64,000 bases of DNA, taken from positions 728,170 to 792,169 of the forward strand of contig NZ_SIHI01000001.1 in assembly GCF_007859735.1 (NCBI RefSeq), read 5' to 3'. The stretch comes from Thalassoglobus neptunius (GTDB taxonomy: Bacteria; Planctomycetota; Planctomycetia; Planctomycetales; Planctomycetaceae). The notes under the pieces were generated by a model. That model was not told the DNA's origin and ran no database searches. It saw only the letters and a list, made by a program, of their open reading frames with translations. The position numbers and the translations under genes were made by a program. Shown in pieces: positions 28,165-37,040 of this stretch (position 1 is its first letter; each line of letters begins with the position of its first letter).

Positions 28165-29448
28165 TCAAACGGAAGAAACATCGATCGTTGAAGGAACGAT
28201 CTCCCGCATCATTTCATCGTCGTCAAAGTCCATCTCGCTCGGGTCCCCGATAACGGTCAATGGCCGTGTTGAAGATCCTTGAAGACAAGCTTCGCTCACT
28301 TCGAGTTCTCCCAGATGAAGCGTGTCGCGAATGTGGACCACCTTCGCGTTTTCCGGTTCAGTCAGTCCGATCGTTCTCAAAGCGTCTTCAATTGCCCTCT
28401 TGTCGCTGGCATAAACACAGGGAATCATCGCACCCGTCGGATGACTGCTGGTGATGCAGTTGATGCGAGTCGACTCCATATTGATCTGATCAACACACCG
28501 TTGAAGAGTGAACTCTGCAATCCCGATACCGGTCGCGTTCCCGTTTGTTTTTTCAGTAAGGCTTCGAACGAAGATCCGCTTGCAGTTCACAGAGTCTTTC
28601 TCCGTGGCCACATGATCATTGTACTTGCGACCGATGATGTTGGTGTCCATCCCGGTCCCGCTGATGTCTTTTCCAATCTGATCGATGATCAGAAGGTCCA
28701 CTTCAGAAAACGGAAGCTGTGGAAGCCACTCGATCGCCTGTTTCAAGAGAGCTTGTTCGCGCTCAAAGAAATCCGCTGGAGCCACAGCTTCAATGAGGGC
28801 TGTCTCGTCGTAGGCGTTTTCGACGATTGCGATTCCCGTCAGAACGCGGCATTTTTCGATGACCACTCGACCGACAGCTCTGACAATCGTTTCGAAATCG
28901 TAGTCCTTGATCGCTCGATGATAGGTCAAGGCTCCTTCGTGCTTACCGAGCCCGATGAGCATCATCTTGTGAAGCCCTGATTCCACCGCACCGACAAAAC
29001 CGGTATGAGGCTTAATCCGTCCCATGATGATCACGTGATCGGCCATGGACGCGTATTTGTCGAAATGCACAGGAATCCCGTGTTCGGTCTCAGCGACGAC
29101 GACAGTTGCCATCGACGAACGGACTTCGCACCCGAGAAATTCTTCGGTGATTCCGAATCCTTCCAGGACTCGCTTCTGTCCTTCTGCCGTTGCTCCCCCA
29201 TGACTCCCCATGGCAGGAACAATAAATGGAATCGCTCCCAGCGACAGAACATGATCAACGACTGCCTTGGTAATTGTCGCGATGTTCGCGATTCCACGAC
29301 TTCCCACCGTGATCGCAACCGTCTGCCCCGCCAGAACCGTTTCGCCCAGGTCCTGTGCTTGTAGTTGCTGCACGGTCGAGGCGGTGACATCATCGACTCG
29401 AACGCGTTCAAAGTCTTGTCGGATCCGCACCATACGGGGAAATGCCAT
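28165..29448 (-). CDS. LarA-like (DUF2088) lactate racemase domain protein
   Basis: The ATG at 29448 (AAAAGG upstream; a TTG 24 bases earlier is the alternative) gives 427 residues. GSRGIANIATITKAVVDHVL, PFIVPAMGSHGGATAEGQ, MGRIKPHTGFVGAVESGLHK and MLIGLGKHEGA belong to the LarA N-terminal domain family, whose founding member is the nickel-pincer lactate racemase. The sequence here has conserved His/Lys positions, but the larB/larC/larE cofactor genes are not nearby, so lactate racemase activity is not established; relatives racemise or epimerise other hydroxy acids. Divergent from the FAH-family gene, which may be functionally linked. Confidence 0.85.
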   Translation of the reverse strand: MAFPRMVRIRQDFERVRVDDVTASTVQQLQAQDLGETVLAGQTVAITVGSRGIANIATITKAVVDHVLSLGAIPFIVPAMGSHGGATAEGQKRVLEGFGITEEFLGCEVRSSMATVVVAETEHGIPVHFDKYASMADHVIIMGRIKPHTGFVGAVESGLHKMMLIGLGKHEGALTYHRAIKDYDFETIVRAVGRVVIEKCRVLTGIAIVENAYDETALIEAVAPADFFEREQALLKQAIEWLPQLPFSEVDLLIIDQIGKDISGTGMDTNIIGRKYNDHVATEKDSVNCKRIFVRSLTEKTNGNATGIGIAEFTLQRCVDQINMESTRINCITSSHPTGAMIPCVYASDKRAIEDALRTIGLTEPENAKVVHIRDTLHLGELEVSEACLQGSSTRPLTVIGDPSEMDFDDDEMMREIVPSTIDVSSV

Positions 29449-29628
29449 GAATGAGACCTTTTGTGAACTCAACGAATCGTGATCAAACAGCTATACTTTG
29501 CGGAACAGTCGCCATGAGGGAGTGTGACGAAAACAAGAAGGAATCGATTTTCTTCCCGATACAGTATGGTCAATGTCACGAGTTTTTGCATCGACCACAA
29601 TTGATATTAAGGCAGGAACGGACACATT

Positions 29629-30501
29629 ATGAAGCTGGGGACTCTGAGGACGAATTCGGGATTTGTAGTCGTGGCAGTTGTTGAGTCCGAAGGGGAACAG
29701 CGATTTCTTCCACTGACGCAAATCGACCCATCGATTCCGAACTCAATGCGTGAGTTGTTGCAACAATCGAACGGGCTGGAGAAATGTCGAGCGGCCCTGC
29801 AGCGCGGGCTGCAAACCGAACTGCGCATCGACGGGACACTGATGGCTCCCATCCCCGATCCGGGGAAGATTATCTGCATCGGTCTGAACTATCGCGACCA
29901 TGCAGAAGAGTCAGGAATGGACATTCCTGAAGAGCCGGTCTGTTTCAGCAAGTTTGGGAACTCCATCATCGGCCCGGGAGAAGCGATCCGACTTCCACGA
30001 GTTTCCTCGAAGGTGGACTACGAAGCAGAACTCGTCGTCGTCATCGGGAAAGCAGGTTACGAAATCCCGAAAGAGAAAGCATTTGAGCACGTGGCCGGGT
30101 ATTGCAATGGCCACGATGTCTCCGCTCGTGATTGGCAAATTGGGAAACCGGGGAAGCAATGGCTCCTTGGAAAAACTCCGGACACCTTCGCTCCAATCGG
30201 TCCATGGCTTGTCGCCGCCGATGAAATTGACGATCCGCACAATCTGGAACTTGCATTGCGATTGAACGGCGAACGCATGCAGACCGGAAATACGCGTGAG
30301 TTCATCTTTGGAATCGACGAAGTGATCGCGTACATCTCACAGATCGTCACACTCCAACCCGGAGACATCATCTTCACCGGAACTCCTCCCGGTGTCGGAA
30401 TGGGACGGGACCCACAAGTCTGGCTGCAACCGGGAGACACAGTTGAGGTCGAAGTCTCTGGACTGGGGGTTCTCTCGAATCCTGTGATCGGCCCTCAATA
30501 A
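29629..30501 (+). CDS. Fumarylacetoacetate hydrolase family protein
   Basis: The 290-residue product has a short N-terminal domain and the FAH core from about residue 80: IICIGLNYRDHAEESG, VDYEAELVVVIGKAG, GYCNGHDVSARDWQ, TPDTFAPIGPWLV and FTGTPPGVGMGRDP. The Glu/Asp metal ligands of the family are in place (E in YEAEL, D in HDVSARD). Members hydrolyse or decarboxylate 2-oxo or acylpyruvate compounds; the substrate is not known. AGGAA precedes the ATG. Divergently arranged with the LarA-like gene. Confidence 0.92.
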   Translation: MKLGTLRTNSGFVVVAVVESEGEQRFLPLTQIDPSIPNSMRELLQQSNGLEKCRAALQRGLQTELRIDGTLMAPIPDPGKIICIGLNYRDHAEESGMDIPEEPVCFSKFGNSIIGPGEAIRLPRVSSKVDYEAELVVVIGKAGYEIPKEKAFEHVAGYCNGHDVSARDWQIGKPGKQWLLGKTPDTFAPIGPWLVAADEIDDPHNLELALRLNGERMQTGNTREFIFGIDEVIAYISQIVTLQPGDIIFTGTPPGVGMGRDPQVWLQPGDTVEVEVSGLGVLSNPVIGPQ

Positions 30502-30752
30502 ACGTTGAACGTCGATGAAAGTGTTCCGGATTGACTGGAACCGGATCTCGCACCGATGATTGATTGAGCGGAAATGGGTCCCGAATTGCTCGTGGTTCGT
30601 CCACGGTGAACGAAAGCGGACATCCGACGCTTCACCCCCATGCCGGAAGTCACTTCAAGACTGACTTATCTCTCGACTATGATTCGCTACTATGATTCTC
30701 TGGCCAAAAAGTTGGGGACAAGCGTTCGAATGTCGTCAAGGATCACTGTTCA

Positions 30753-32654
30753 ATGACAACACTGCTGGTTGCAATTGGTTCGTTTTTCGGTTTCATCGTC
30801 GCGTATCACACCTACGGACGTTGGCTTTCCCAGAAAATCTTTGACCTTGATCCCAATGCCGAGGTCCCGAGCAAACAACTGCGGGACGACGTCGATTTCG
30901 TTCCGACGAAGAAGCAAGTGATCTTTGGTCATCACTTCACGAGCATCGCGGGAACCGGTCCGATTGTGGGCCCGGCGATTGCCGTGTTCTGGGGTTGGCT
31001 TCCGGCGTTATTGTGGGTCGTTCTCGGTTCAATCTTCATCGGCGCTGTTCACGATCTGGGAGCCCTCGTGGTCTCGATGAGGAATCGCGGCCAAACCGTG
31101 GGAGAAGTTGCGGGACGATTGATCAATCGACGAGCGCGTGTACTCTTTCTCCTCATCCTGTTCTTCGCGTTGACGATTGTGCTCGCGATTTTCGGGCTGG
31201 TGATCGCGAAAGTCTTCGACATGTACCCCGCTTCGGTGTTGTCAGTCTGGATCGCCATGCCGATCGCGATGGGCATCGGATACTGGGCCTACAAGAGAAA
31301 CGGCGACCTGCTCATTCCCTCCATCGCGGCACTTCTGACACTTTACGGAGCGATCTTCATCGGCGTCGAGTACTTCCCGATTCAGTTCGTCCAAGTTGCC
31401 GATTCGAGCAATGTCGAATTGCAGGTTGCAGAGACAACGCTTCCGGTCGCACTTCCGCTAGTGAATCCAACGGTCGCCTGGACGGTGATTCTGATGGCGT
31501 ATTGCTTCCTCGCTTCCGTCTTGCCGGTTTGGCTCCTTCTCCAACCGCGAGATTACGTGAACAGCCACCAACTGTTTGTCGCCCTGATTTTACTGGTGGG
31601 AGGTTTGTGCATCGCTGGCATGACCGGAAAGGCAGACCTTGTGGCCAGCACTCCTGCTGTGGTCGCCAAAAGCGAACTCCCCGCTCATGCTCCTCCGATT
31701 TTCCCCTTTCTGTTCATCACCATCGCCTGCGGAGCGTGCAGCGGATTCCACTGTCTGGTGAGTAGCGGGACGAGCAGCAAACAAGTCGAAAACGAGAAAG
31801 ACGCCCAATACGTCGCTTACGGGTCGATGCTTCTCGAAGGAGCACTCGCAGTCATTGTGATTCTCGCCTGCACCGCTGGAGTCGGGATGGGAAAATTTTC
31901 TCAGCTTGAGAATGGGACGTTTCAACAATCGATGAATGCGGACAACACCCCGATCACCGGAAATTCCGCCTGGAAAGCTCGATACAATTCGGAAGGCGAC
32001 TGGAAGAAATTCGGACTGGCTGACACAGTTGGAGCGTTTGTTGAAGGCGGTGCGAATTTCCTCGCAGCGATTGGAATTCCGCTCCGTTTCGGAATCGGGA
32101 TTATCGCGACGCTGGTCGCTTGCTTCGCTGCCACAACTCTCGATTCCGCCACGCGGCTTCAAAGATATGTTATCCAGGAACTCGGCGCAACTTTCTCGGT
32201 TCCTCCGCTTCAGAACAAATACGGAGCCACTGCCACAGCAGTCATCCTCGGTCTCGTCGTCGCCATTCTTCCGGGTCCGACTGGAGTTCCCGGAACCGGC
32301 GGACTGATCCTTTGGCCGCTCTTCGGAGCCACCAACCAATTGCTGGCCGGACTGGCGTTTATGGTTCTGGTATTCTATCTCTGGCGCCGCAGCAAACCTG
32401 TTCTGTTCGCCGTGCTCCCCATGCTGATGATGCTTCTCATGCCAGCTTTGGCGTTGGGATATCAGATGTGCGGCTGGTGGAGCAGCGGTGATTACCTCCT
32501 CGTTGGTTTCGGAACGGTCGTGCTCGGACTTCAAGTGTGGATGATTGTCGAAGGATTTCTGCTCTGGCCGAAAGTCAAAGGAGTTCTGGAGCCTCAGCTT
32601 CCTCCGCTGCAGAATTCCGCCCAACTGGCAACCGCCAGCGGCCCGAACTGTTGA
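30753..32654 (+). CDS. cstA: Carbon starvation protein A (peptide/pyruvate transporter)
   Basis: The 633-residue, many-helix inner-membrane protein matches CstA throughout: FIVAYHTYGRWLSQKIF, QVIFGHHFTSIAGTGPIVGP, GSIFIGAVHDLGALVVSMR, CGACSGFHCLVSSGTSSKQ and FAATTLDSATRLQRYVIQEL. CstA proteins import peptides or pyruvate when carbon is scarce. AAGGA lies 10 bases before the ATG. It is followed after 47 bases by the ABC-2 permease gene. Confidence 0.95.
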   Translation: MTTLLVAIGSFFGFIVAYHTYGRWLSQKIFDLDPNAEVPSKQLRDDVDFVPTKKQVIFGHHFTSIAGTGPIVGPAIAVFWGWLPALLWVVLGSIFIGAVHDLGALVVSMRNRGQTVGEVAGRLINRRARVLFLLILFFALTIVLAIFGLVIAKVFDMYPASVLSVWIAMPIAMGIGYWAYKRNGDLLIPSIAALLTLYGAIFIGVEYFPIQFVQVADSSNVELQVAETTLPVALPLVNPTVAWTVILMAYCFLASVLPVWLLLQPRDYVNSHQLFVALILLVGGLCIAGMTGKADLVASTPAVVAKSELPAHAPPIFPFLFITIACGACSGFHCLVSSGTSSKQVENEKDAQYVAYGSMLLEGALAVIVILACTAGVGMGKFSQLENGTFQQSMNADNTPITGNSAWKARYNSEGDWKKFGLADTVGAFVEGGANFLAAIGIPLRFGIGIIATLVACFAATTLDSATRLQRYVIQELGATFSVPPLQNKYGATATAVILGLVVAILPGPTGVPGTGGLILWPLFGATNQLLAGLAFMVLVFYLWRRSKPVLFAVLPMLMMLLMPALALGYQMCGWWSSGDYLLVGFGTVVLGLQVWMIVEGFLLWPKVKGVLEPQLPPLQNSAQLATASGPNC

Positions 32655-32701
32655 ACAGCTTCATGCCGTTTTACCCGCAGAATTGAATTTCAAACGCCGC
32701 T

Positions 32702-33550
32702 ATGACCGACGACAGTCCACAGCCCCCGCAAACATTTCGCCCGAACTATCTGGCTGTCTGGGGAATGTTCTTCCGCAATTCGCTGATTCGCGAAATGACC
32801 TTTCGCAGCAATTTCGTGATTGAGTTGGTCACCCGCGCGTTCTGGTTCTCAGCCCAGCTCGTATTGTTCGACTTGATCTATCGTCACGTGCCGACGATTC
32901 AGGACTGGTCGCGGGAAGAGTACTTCGCATTCATGGCCACCGGGATGCTGATCAACGCTCTCGTCGAGGCGTTTTTTATGCCGAATTGCGCAAATTTCAG
33001 TGAACTGATTCGCACCGGTGATCTCGACTTCGCGCTCCTCAAACCGATTGACACCCAGTTCTTGATCTCGTTTGAGAAGGTCAATTTCGCGATGATCAAT
33101 CAGGTGCTCCTCGCACTGGCCCTTCTGTGGTATTCGATCTCGAAAACCGGAATCGAACTCTCCATCGGCCGGGTCGTGACCTACCTGTTATTGATACTCG
33201 TCGGCGTTGCCTTCTTCTACAGCTTAATGATCGCACTGGCGAGCACGTCTGTCTGGTTTGGACGCAACCAAGGACTCTACGATTTCTGGTTTTACATCAC
33301 GATCTTTGCTCGCTATCCACAAGGGTTCTACAAGCAGTCGTTCGGCGGAGAAATGCTGTGGTTCGGCTTCTCGTTCATCATTCCGATCCTTCTTGTCGTG
33401 ACTGTTCCGTCCCGTTTTCTGTTACGAAAAGCCCTCGATCCAAACTGGACCGTTCTCGTGATTGCCCCCATTTCGACACTCGTCATGGTGTTGATCTCGC
33501 GGAAAATCTTCCAATGGTCGCTCTCGAACTACCGCAGCGCCAGCAGCTAG
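32702..33550 (+). CDS. ABC-2 family permease, lone
   Basis: The 282-residue product has about six membrane helices in the pattern of the ABC2_membrane_6 group (start [20 protein letters not shown]; later [40 protein letters not shown]). Those landmarks (LxxGxLDxxLxKPxxxQF and ARYPxxxY) are conserved in that family. No ATPase or second permease gene is adjacent, so its partners must be encoded elsewhere. Substrate unknown. Confidence 0.88.
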   Translation: MTDDSPQPPQTFRPNYLAVWGMFFRNSLIREMTFRSNFVIELVTRAFWFSAQLVLFDLIYRHVPTIQDWSREEYFAFMATGMLINALVEAFFMPNCANFSELIRTGDLDFALLKPIDTQFLISFEKVNFAMINQVLLALALLWYSISKTGIELSIGRVVTYLLLILVGVAFFYSLMIALASTSVWFGRNQGLYDFWFYITIFARYPQGFYKQSFGGEMLWFGFSFIIPILLVVTVPSRFLLRKALDPNWTVLVIAPISTLVMVLISRKIFQWSLSNYRSASS

Positions 33551-33715
33551 AGCATTACCAACCCTTGACTCCGTTCATGGTTTCTCGGCGTCCGCCTGAA
33601 CTCACTTCTTCCGAGGAACGCTGCGATTGCGAAGGCAGCGTCCAGAGACGAATTGCCCTGACGTTTTCGCCTCAACTCGCACCGGCATGTTTGCTGGCAA
33701 GCCCTCAACCTCACG

Positions 33716-34843
33716 ATGAATGACGCAGGTGAACTCTCCAACAAGGTCCGCCAAACGGCACGGAAACTTGGGTTTCCGCTTGTTGGGATTACCCCTGCCG
33801 CACGTCCAGACACTCTCGATTTCTTCAAAAGGTGGCTGAACTCTGGATTTCACGGCGAAATGGGGTACATGCAACGTCGTGAGGCTGCCTACGAACACCC
33901 TTCCAACGTGCTTCAGAACGTCAAAACGATCATCATCGTCGCTGCGACGTATGGCAGCGACAGTTCAGGCGAGGAAAACAACTTTCGAGTTGCCAAATAC
34001 GCAACCTCACAAAACGACTATCACGATGTCCTGCGAGAAAAACTGAAACCGCTCGCATCAACAATCCACGATACGTCCCCCGGTGCCAAGACTCGAGTCG
34101 TCGTCGACACCGCCCCACTGCTGGAACGCGACTTTGCGAGACTCGCGGGACTCGGGTGGTTTGGGAAGAACACCCTCCTGATCAACAAACACATCGGGAG
34201 CTTCTTCTTTCTGGCCGCACTCCTGACAAACGCGGAACTCGAGCCGGACCCGCCACATTCGAATTCCCACTGCGGAACCTGTACGCGTTGCCTCGAAGCA
34301 TGCCCAACGAACGCGTTCACCGACGCTTATTCGCTTGATGCCCGCAAATGCATCTCTTACCTGACGATTGAACTCCGCGACAAACCGATCCCAGTGGACC
34401 TTCGTTCGGGCATGGGTGACTGGATTTTTGGTTGCGACGTTTGCCAGGACGTTTGCCCATGGAACCGAAAACAGAGCGAGACGGACTTATCCGAGTTCCG
34501 AGACCAAGGCCGGACTCCTCAAGACGCGGCTCACTTCCTCGAAATTGACGACGAACAATTTCAAACGGAATTCGGAGCAACGCCCTTCTCTCGCCCGGGC
34601 CGAGTCGGAATGGCCCGCAACGCCGCGATTGTTCTCGGAAACAGTCGAGACAGCGAGTCGCAGGATGTCCTGATTGCGGGATTGGGAGACGCCTCGCCAA
34701 TTGTGCGGGAAGCATGTGTTTGGGCACTTGCGAAGATCAGAACAAAGAAAGCAATGGAAGCACTTCGCTCCCAGGAATCACTCGAAACCGACGAGATGGT
34801 CCGGTCGGCGATCACTCATTTCATGAGCGGATCGCATGATTGA
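33716..34843 (+). CDS. queG: Epoxyqueuosine reductase
   Basis: The 375-residue protein carries out the last step of queuosine formation in tRNA, reducing epoxyqueuosine with a cobalamin and two 4Fe-4S clusters. Visible: the N-terminal domain (GFPLVGITPAARPD ... FHGEMGYMQRR), VVVDTAPLLERDFARLAGLG and WFGKNTLLINKHIGS, the cluster motifs CGTCTRCLEACPTNAF and CDVCQDVCPWN, and a HEAT-like C-terminus (MARNAAIVLGNSRDSESQDV). It is full length. Confidence 0.95.
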   Translation: MNDAGELSNKVRQTARKLGFPLVGITPAARPDTLDFFKRWLNSGFHGEMGYMQRREAAYEHPSNVLQNVKTIIIVAATYGSDSSGEENNFRVAKYATSQNDYHDVLREKLKPLASTIHDTSPGAKTRVVVDTAPLLERDFARLAGLGWFGKNTLLINKHIGSFFFLAALLTNAELEPDPPHSNSHCGTCTRCLEACPTNAFTDAYSLDARKCISYLTIELRDKPIPVDLRSGMGDWIFGCDVCQDVCPWNRKQSETDLSEFRDQGRTPQDAAHFLEIDDEQFQTEFGATPFSRPGRVGMARNAAIVLGNSRDSESQDVLIAGLGDASPIVREACVWALAKIRTKKAMEALRSQESLETDEMVRSAITHFMSGSHD

Positions 34844-35042
34844 AGCGATTTTCCGATCACTTCCCACGGTCAGGAAGAGCAATTTCCGCTCGTTTCCTTC
34901 TTCTGAGAAATCACTTACATCCGAAGATGAATCGGTTGCTGGTTTTAGAACGACATGACATGATTGGCGCTTTATTGAGTCGACCCTCATCGTAGCTGGT
35001 CGCGCTCGCACATTCACGATCAACTCTTCAGCTCTCCAGATC

Positions 35043-36146
35043 ATGTCGGACGAAAAAAAGAAGCTCACGACAGCAGAGATTCTGGCACTCGCTCGGAAAA
35101 AAAAGAGCGAAGGTGGTTCAGCAGAAGCTCCATCCTCAGAGGCAGGAGCTTCCGGCGAGTCATCTCCAGCCGACTCTGAATCCAAACCTGCAGCAGCGCC
35201 CAAGTCGACAGCAGACATTCTTGCTGCCGCACGCGCTCAGGGTGGAGGAAAGAAAGAGTCCGGAGACGAACCGAAGCCAGCCGCTCCGAAGTCGACTGCG
35301 GATATTCTTGCTGCAGCACGAAAACAGGGTGGTGGTGCAAAACCATCTCCTGCTGCAGGAGGAGCCCCCAAGTCGACAGCCGACATCCTCGCGGCTGCTC
35401 GTGCTCAAAAAGCCGCAGCTGCTGGCTCATCACCGAGCCCAGCGAAAGCTGCTCCGAAGGGCAAGGCCCCTGCCAAGCCCGCAGAAGCTGGTGATCTCCC
35501 GGCGCTGAAAGACATGGTGGCAGCCGTCACCGAAGCGAAGAAATCCGGTGCTCCGGTTCGACCGAAAGTCACGCCCGGCAAGCCCGTCGCTGGCAAGCCC
35601 AAACTGCCCAAGAAGGCAGAAAAGACAACCCGAAGAGGGTTCTGGGGAATCTTCGCTGCAGCAACAATTACTCCCTTCGCGTTTGCTTGGGCTTCTGTCT
35701 CAGCAATCGCGGGGTTATGGGCACTTGGCGTCGCTCGTTTCATGATGCCGAATATGGTGCTCGAATTGCCTTCACGATTCAAAGTTGGCCCAACGTCAGA
35801 TTTCCCACCGGGAACGGTTTCGGAGAAATTCAAGGCGAGCCGCGGAATCTGGATTGTCAACACCGATCAATACGACGGACGCGGGATGATTTACGCCCTC
35901 GCCTCGGTCTGCACACATCTGGGTTGCACGCCAAACTGGCTCGAAGGTGAGCAGAAGTTTAAGTGCCCTTGCCATGGTTCCGGATTCTACATCACCGGAA
36001 TCAATTTCGAGGGCCCAGCTCCAAGACCTCTCGAACGTGTCGGGATCGAACTTGCTCCCGATGGTTTGCTGGAAGTCGATAAGAGTGTGAAGTTTCAAGA
36101 AGAACTTGGACAGTGGGTTGACCCCAAGTCCTACGAATTGGCTTAG
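35043..36146 (+). CDS. Rieske iron-sulfur protein with repetitive N-terminal tail
   Basis: First gene of the respiratory cluster. The 367-residue product has two parts. Residues 1-195 are low-complexity Ala/Lys/Pro/Gly with a repeated helix-like motif: LTTAEILALAR at 8-18 and KSTADILAAAR at 54-64, 83-93 and 110-120, each followed by a Gly/Ala/Lys spacer. A membrane helix lies at about 205-230, preceded by a twin-Arg-like TTRRGFWGIF. The Rieske domain follows with CTHLGC (C290, H292, C295) and CPCHGSGF (C308, H311) binding the 2Fe-2S cluster. Ordinary Rieske subunits of bc complexes are about half this length. The tail, before the membrane helix, should face the cytoplasm. Confidence 0.93.
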   Translation: MSDEKKKLTTAEILALARKKKSEGGSAEAPSSEAGASGESSPADSESKPAAAPKSTADILAAARAQGGGKKESGDEPKPAAPKSTADILAAARKQGGGAKPSPAAGGAPKSTADILAAARAQKAAAAGSSPSPAKAAPKGKAPAKPAEAGDLPALKDMVAAVTEAKKSGAPVRPKVTPGKPVAGKPKLPKKAEKTTRRGFWGIFAAATITPFAFAWASVSAIAGLWALGVARFMMPNMVLELPSRFKVGPTSDFPPGTVSEKFKASRGIWIVNTDQYDGRGMIYALASVCTHLGCTPNWLEGEQKFKCPCHGSGFYITGINFEGPAPRPLERVGIELAPDGLLEVDKSVKFQEELGQWVDPKSYELA

Positions 36147-36208
36147 TGTTGAGCGTGCAGGTCAGCACGCTGTTTCCTCACGGTTGATGGTCCTCACCGG
36201 GTACAGGT

Positions 36209-36982
36209 ATGTCGGTTACGGAATACATTCGGAAATCACAGATCTGGCGAAGTATCTTTCGCCATCCTGCTCCGTATGATCGCAGGAATCGCGCGGTCGT
36301 CGTCTTGACGAACTTCTTCCTGCACTTGCACCCTGTGTCAGCGAAAAAAGGCGGAATCGCTCTTTCCTACACATGGTGTATGGGAGGAATTACGTTCTTC
36401 CTGTTCCTCGTCGAAGCACTCACGGGAGTGCTCTTGATGTTTTACTATCGTCCGACGCTGGAATGGGCATTCACCGATATCCGCGCACTCCGAGACGTGA
36501 ATACACTCGGAATCATGCGTGAGATTCACCGGTGGGGAGCCCACGCGATGGTGATTACCGTCTGGCTCCACATGTACAGGGTGTTCTTAACGGGAAGCTA
36601 TAAACCTCCTCGAGAGTTCAACTGGGTCATCGGGGTCTTGCTGCTGGTGTTGACCCTCCTGCTCTCGTTCACTGGATACCTGCTCCCTTGGGATCAGCTG
36701 GCCATCTGGGCGATCACGGTGGGATCGAACATGGCACGTGCGACTCCCTTCCTCGGGCATGAAGGTCCGGGATTTCAGCTTCTGAATGTTGGTGGTTTCG
36801 ATCTGATTACGAACGCCAGTGATGCTCGCTTCCTCTTGCTGGGAGCACGAACCGTTGGTGAAGAAACACTCAATCGTTTTTACATTCTACACTGCGTAGC
36901 TATTCCTATTGTTGTGTCTGGTTTGATTGCCATTCACTTCTGGAGGGTTCGTAAAGACGGTGGAATCAGTCAGCCTCTTTAA
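36209..36982 (+). CDS. Cytochrome b, N-terminal (b6-type) subunit
   Basis: The 257-residue product corresponds to the four-helix haem-binding half of cytochrome b. Haem ligands are H107 (MREIHRWGAHAM) and H121 (LHMYRVFLTGSYKPPREFNW) in helix B, and H228 and H243 in helix D (NRFYILHCVAIPIVVSGLIA ... HFW). LLPWDQLAIWAITVG lies at the quinol-oxidation side. An N-terminal 35-residue extension (SQIWRSIFRHPAPYDRRNRA) precedes the core. The 62-base gap from the Rieske gene and 58-base gap to the next gene indicate one operon. Confidence 0.95.
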   Translation: MSVTEYIRKSQIWRSIFRHPAPYDRRNRAVVVLTNFFLHLHPVSAKKGGIALSYTWCMGGITFFLFLVEALTGVLLMFYYRPTLEWAFTDIRALRDVNTLGIMREIHRWGAHAMVITVWLHMYRVFLTGSYKPPREFNWVIGVLLLVLTLLLSFTGYLLPWDQLAIWAITVGSNMARATPFLGHEGPGFQLLNVGGFDLITNASDARFLLLGARTVGEETLNRFYILHCVAIPIVVSGLIAIHFWRVRKDGGISQPL

Positions 36983-37040
36983 AGTGGTCTGTCAAAATCG
37001 GGATTTTTGAGCCCTCTATTGTTTGTGGTGACTGGGAACT

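Noticed and set aside
35202-35402. Possible CRISPR-like or DNA-level repeat in the Rieske gene
   Set aside because: The repeat is a protein motif with differing codons and in-frame spacers, not a DNA repeat array.
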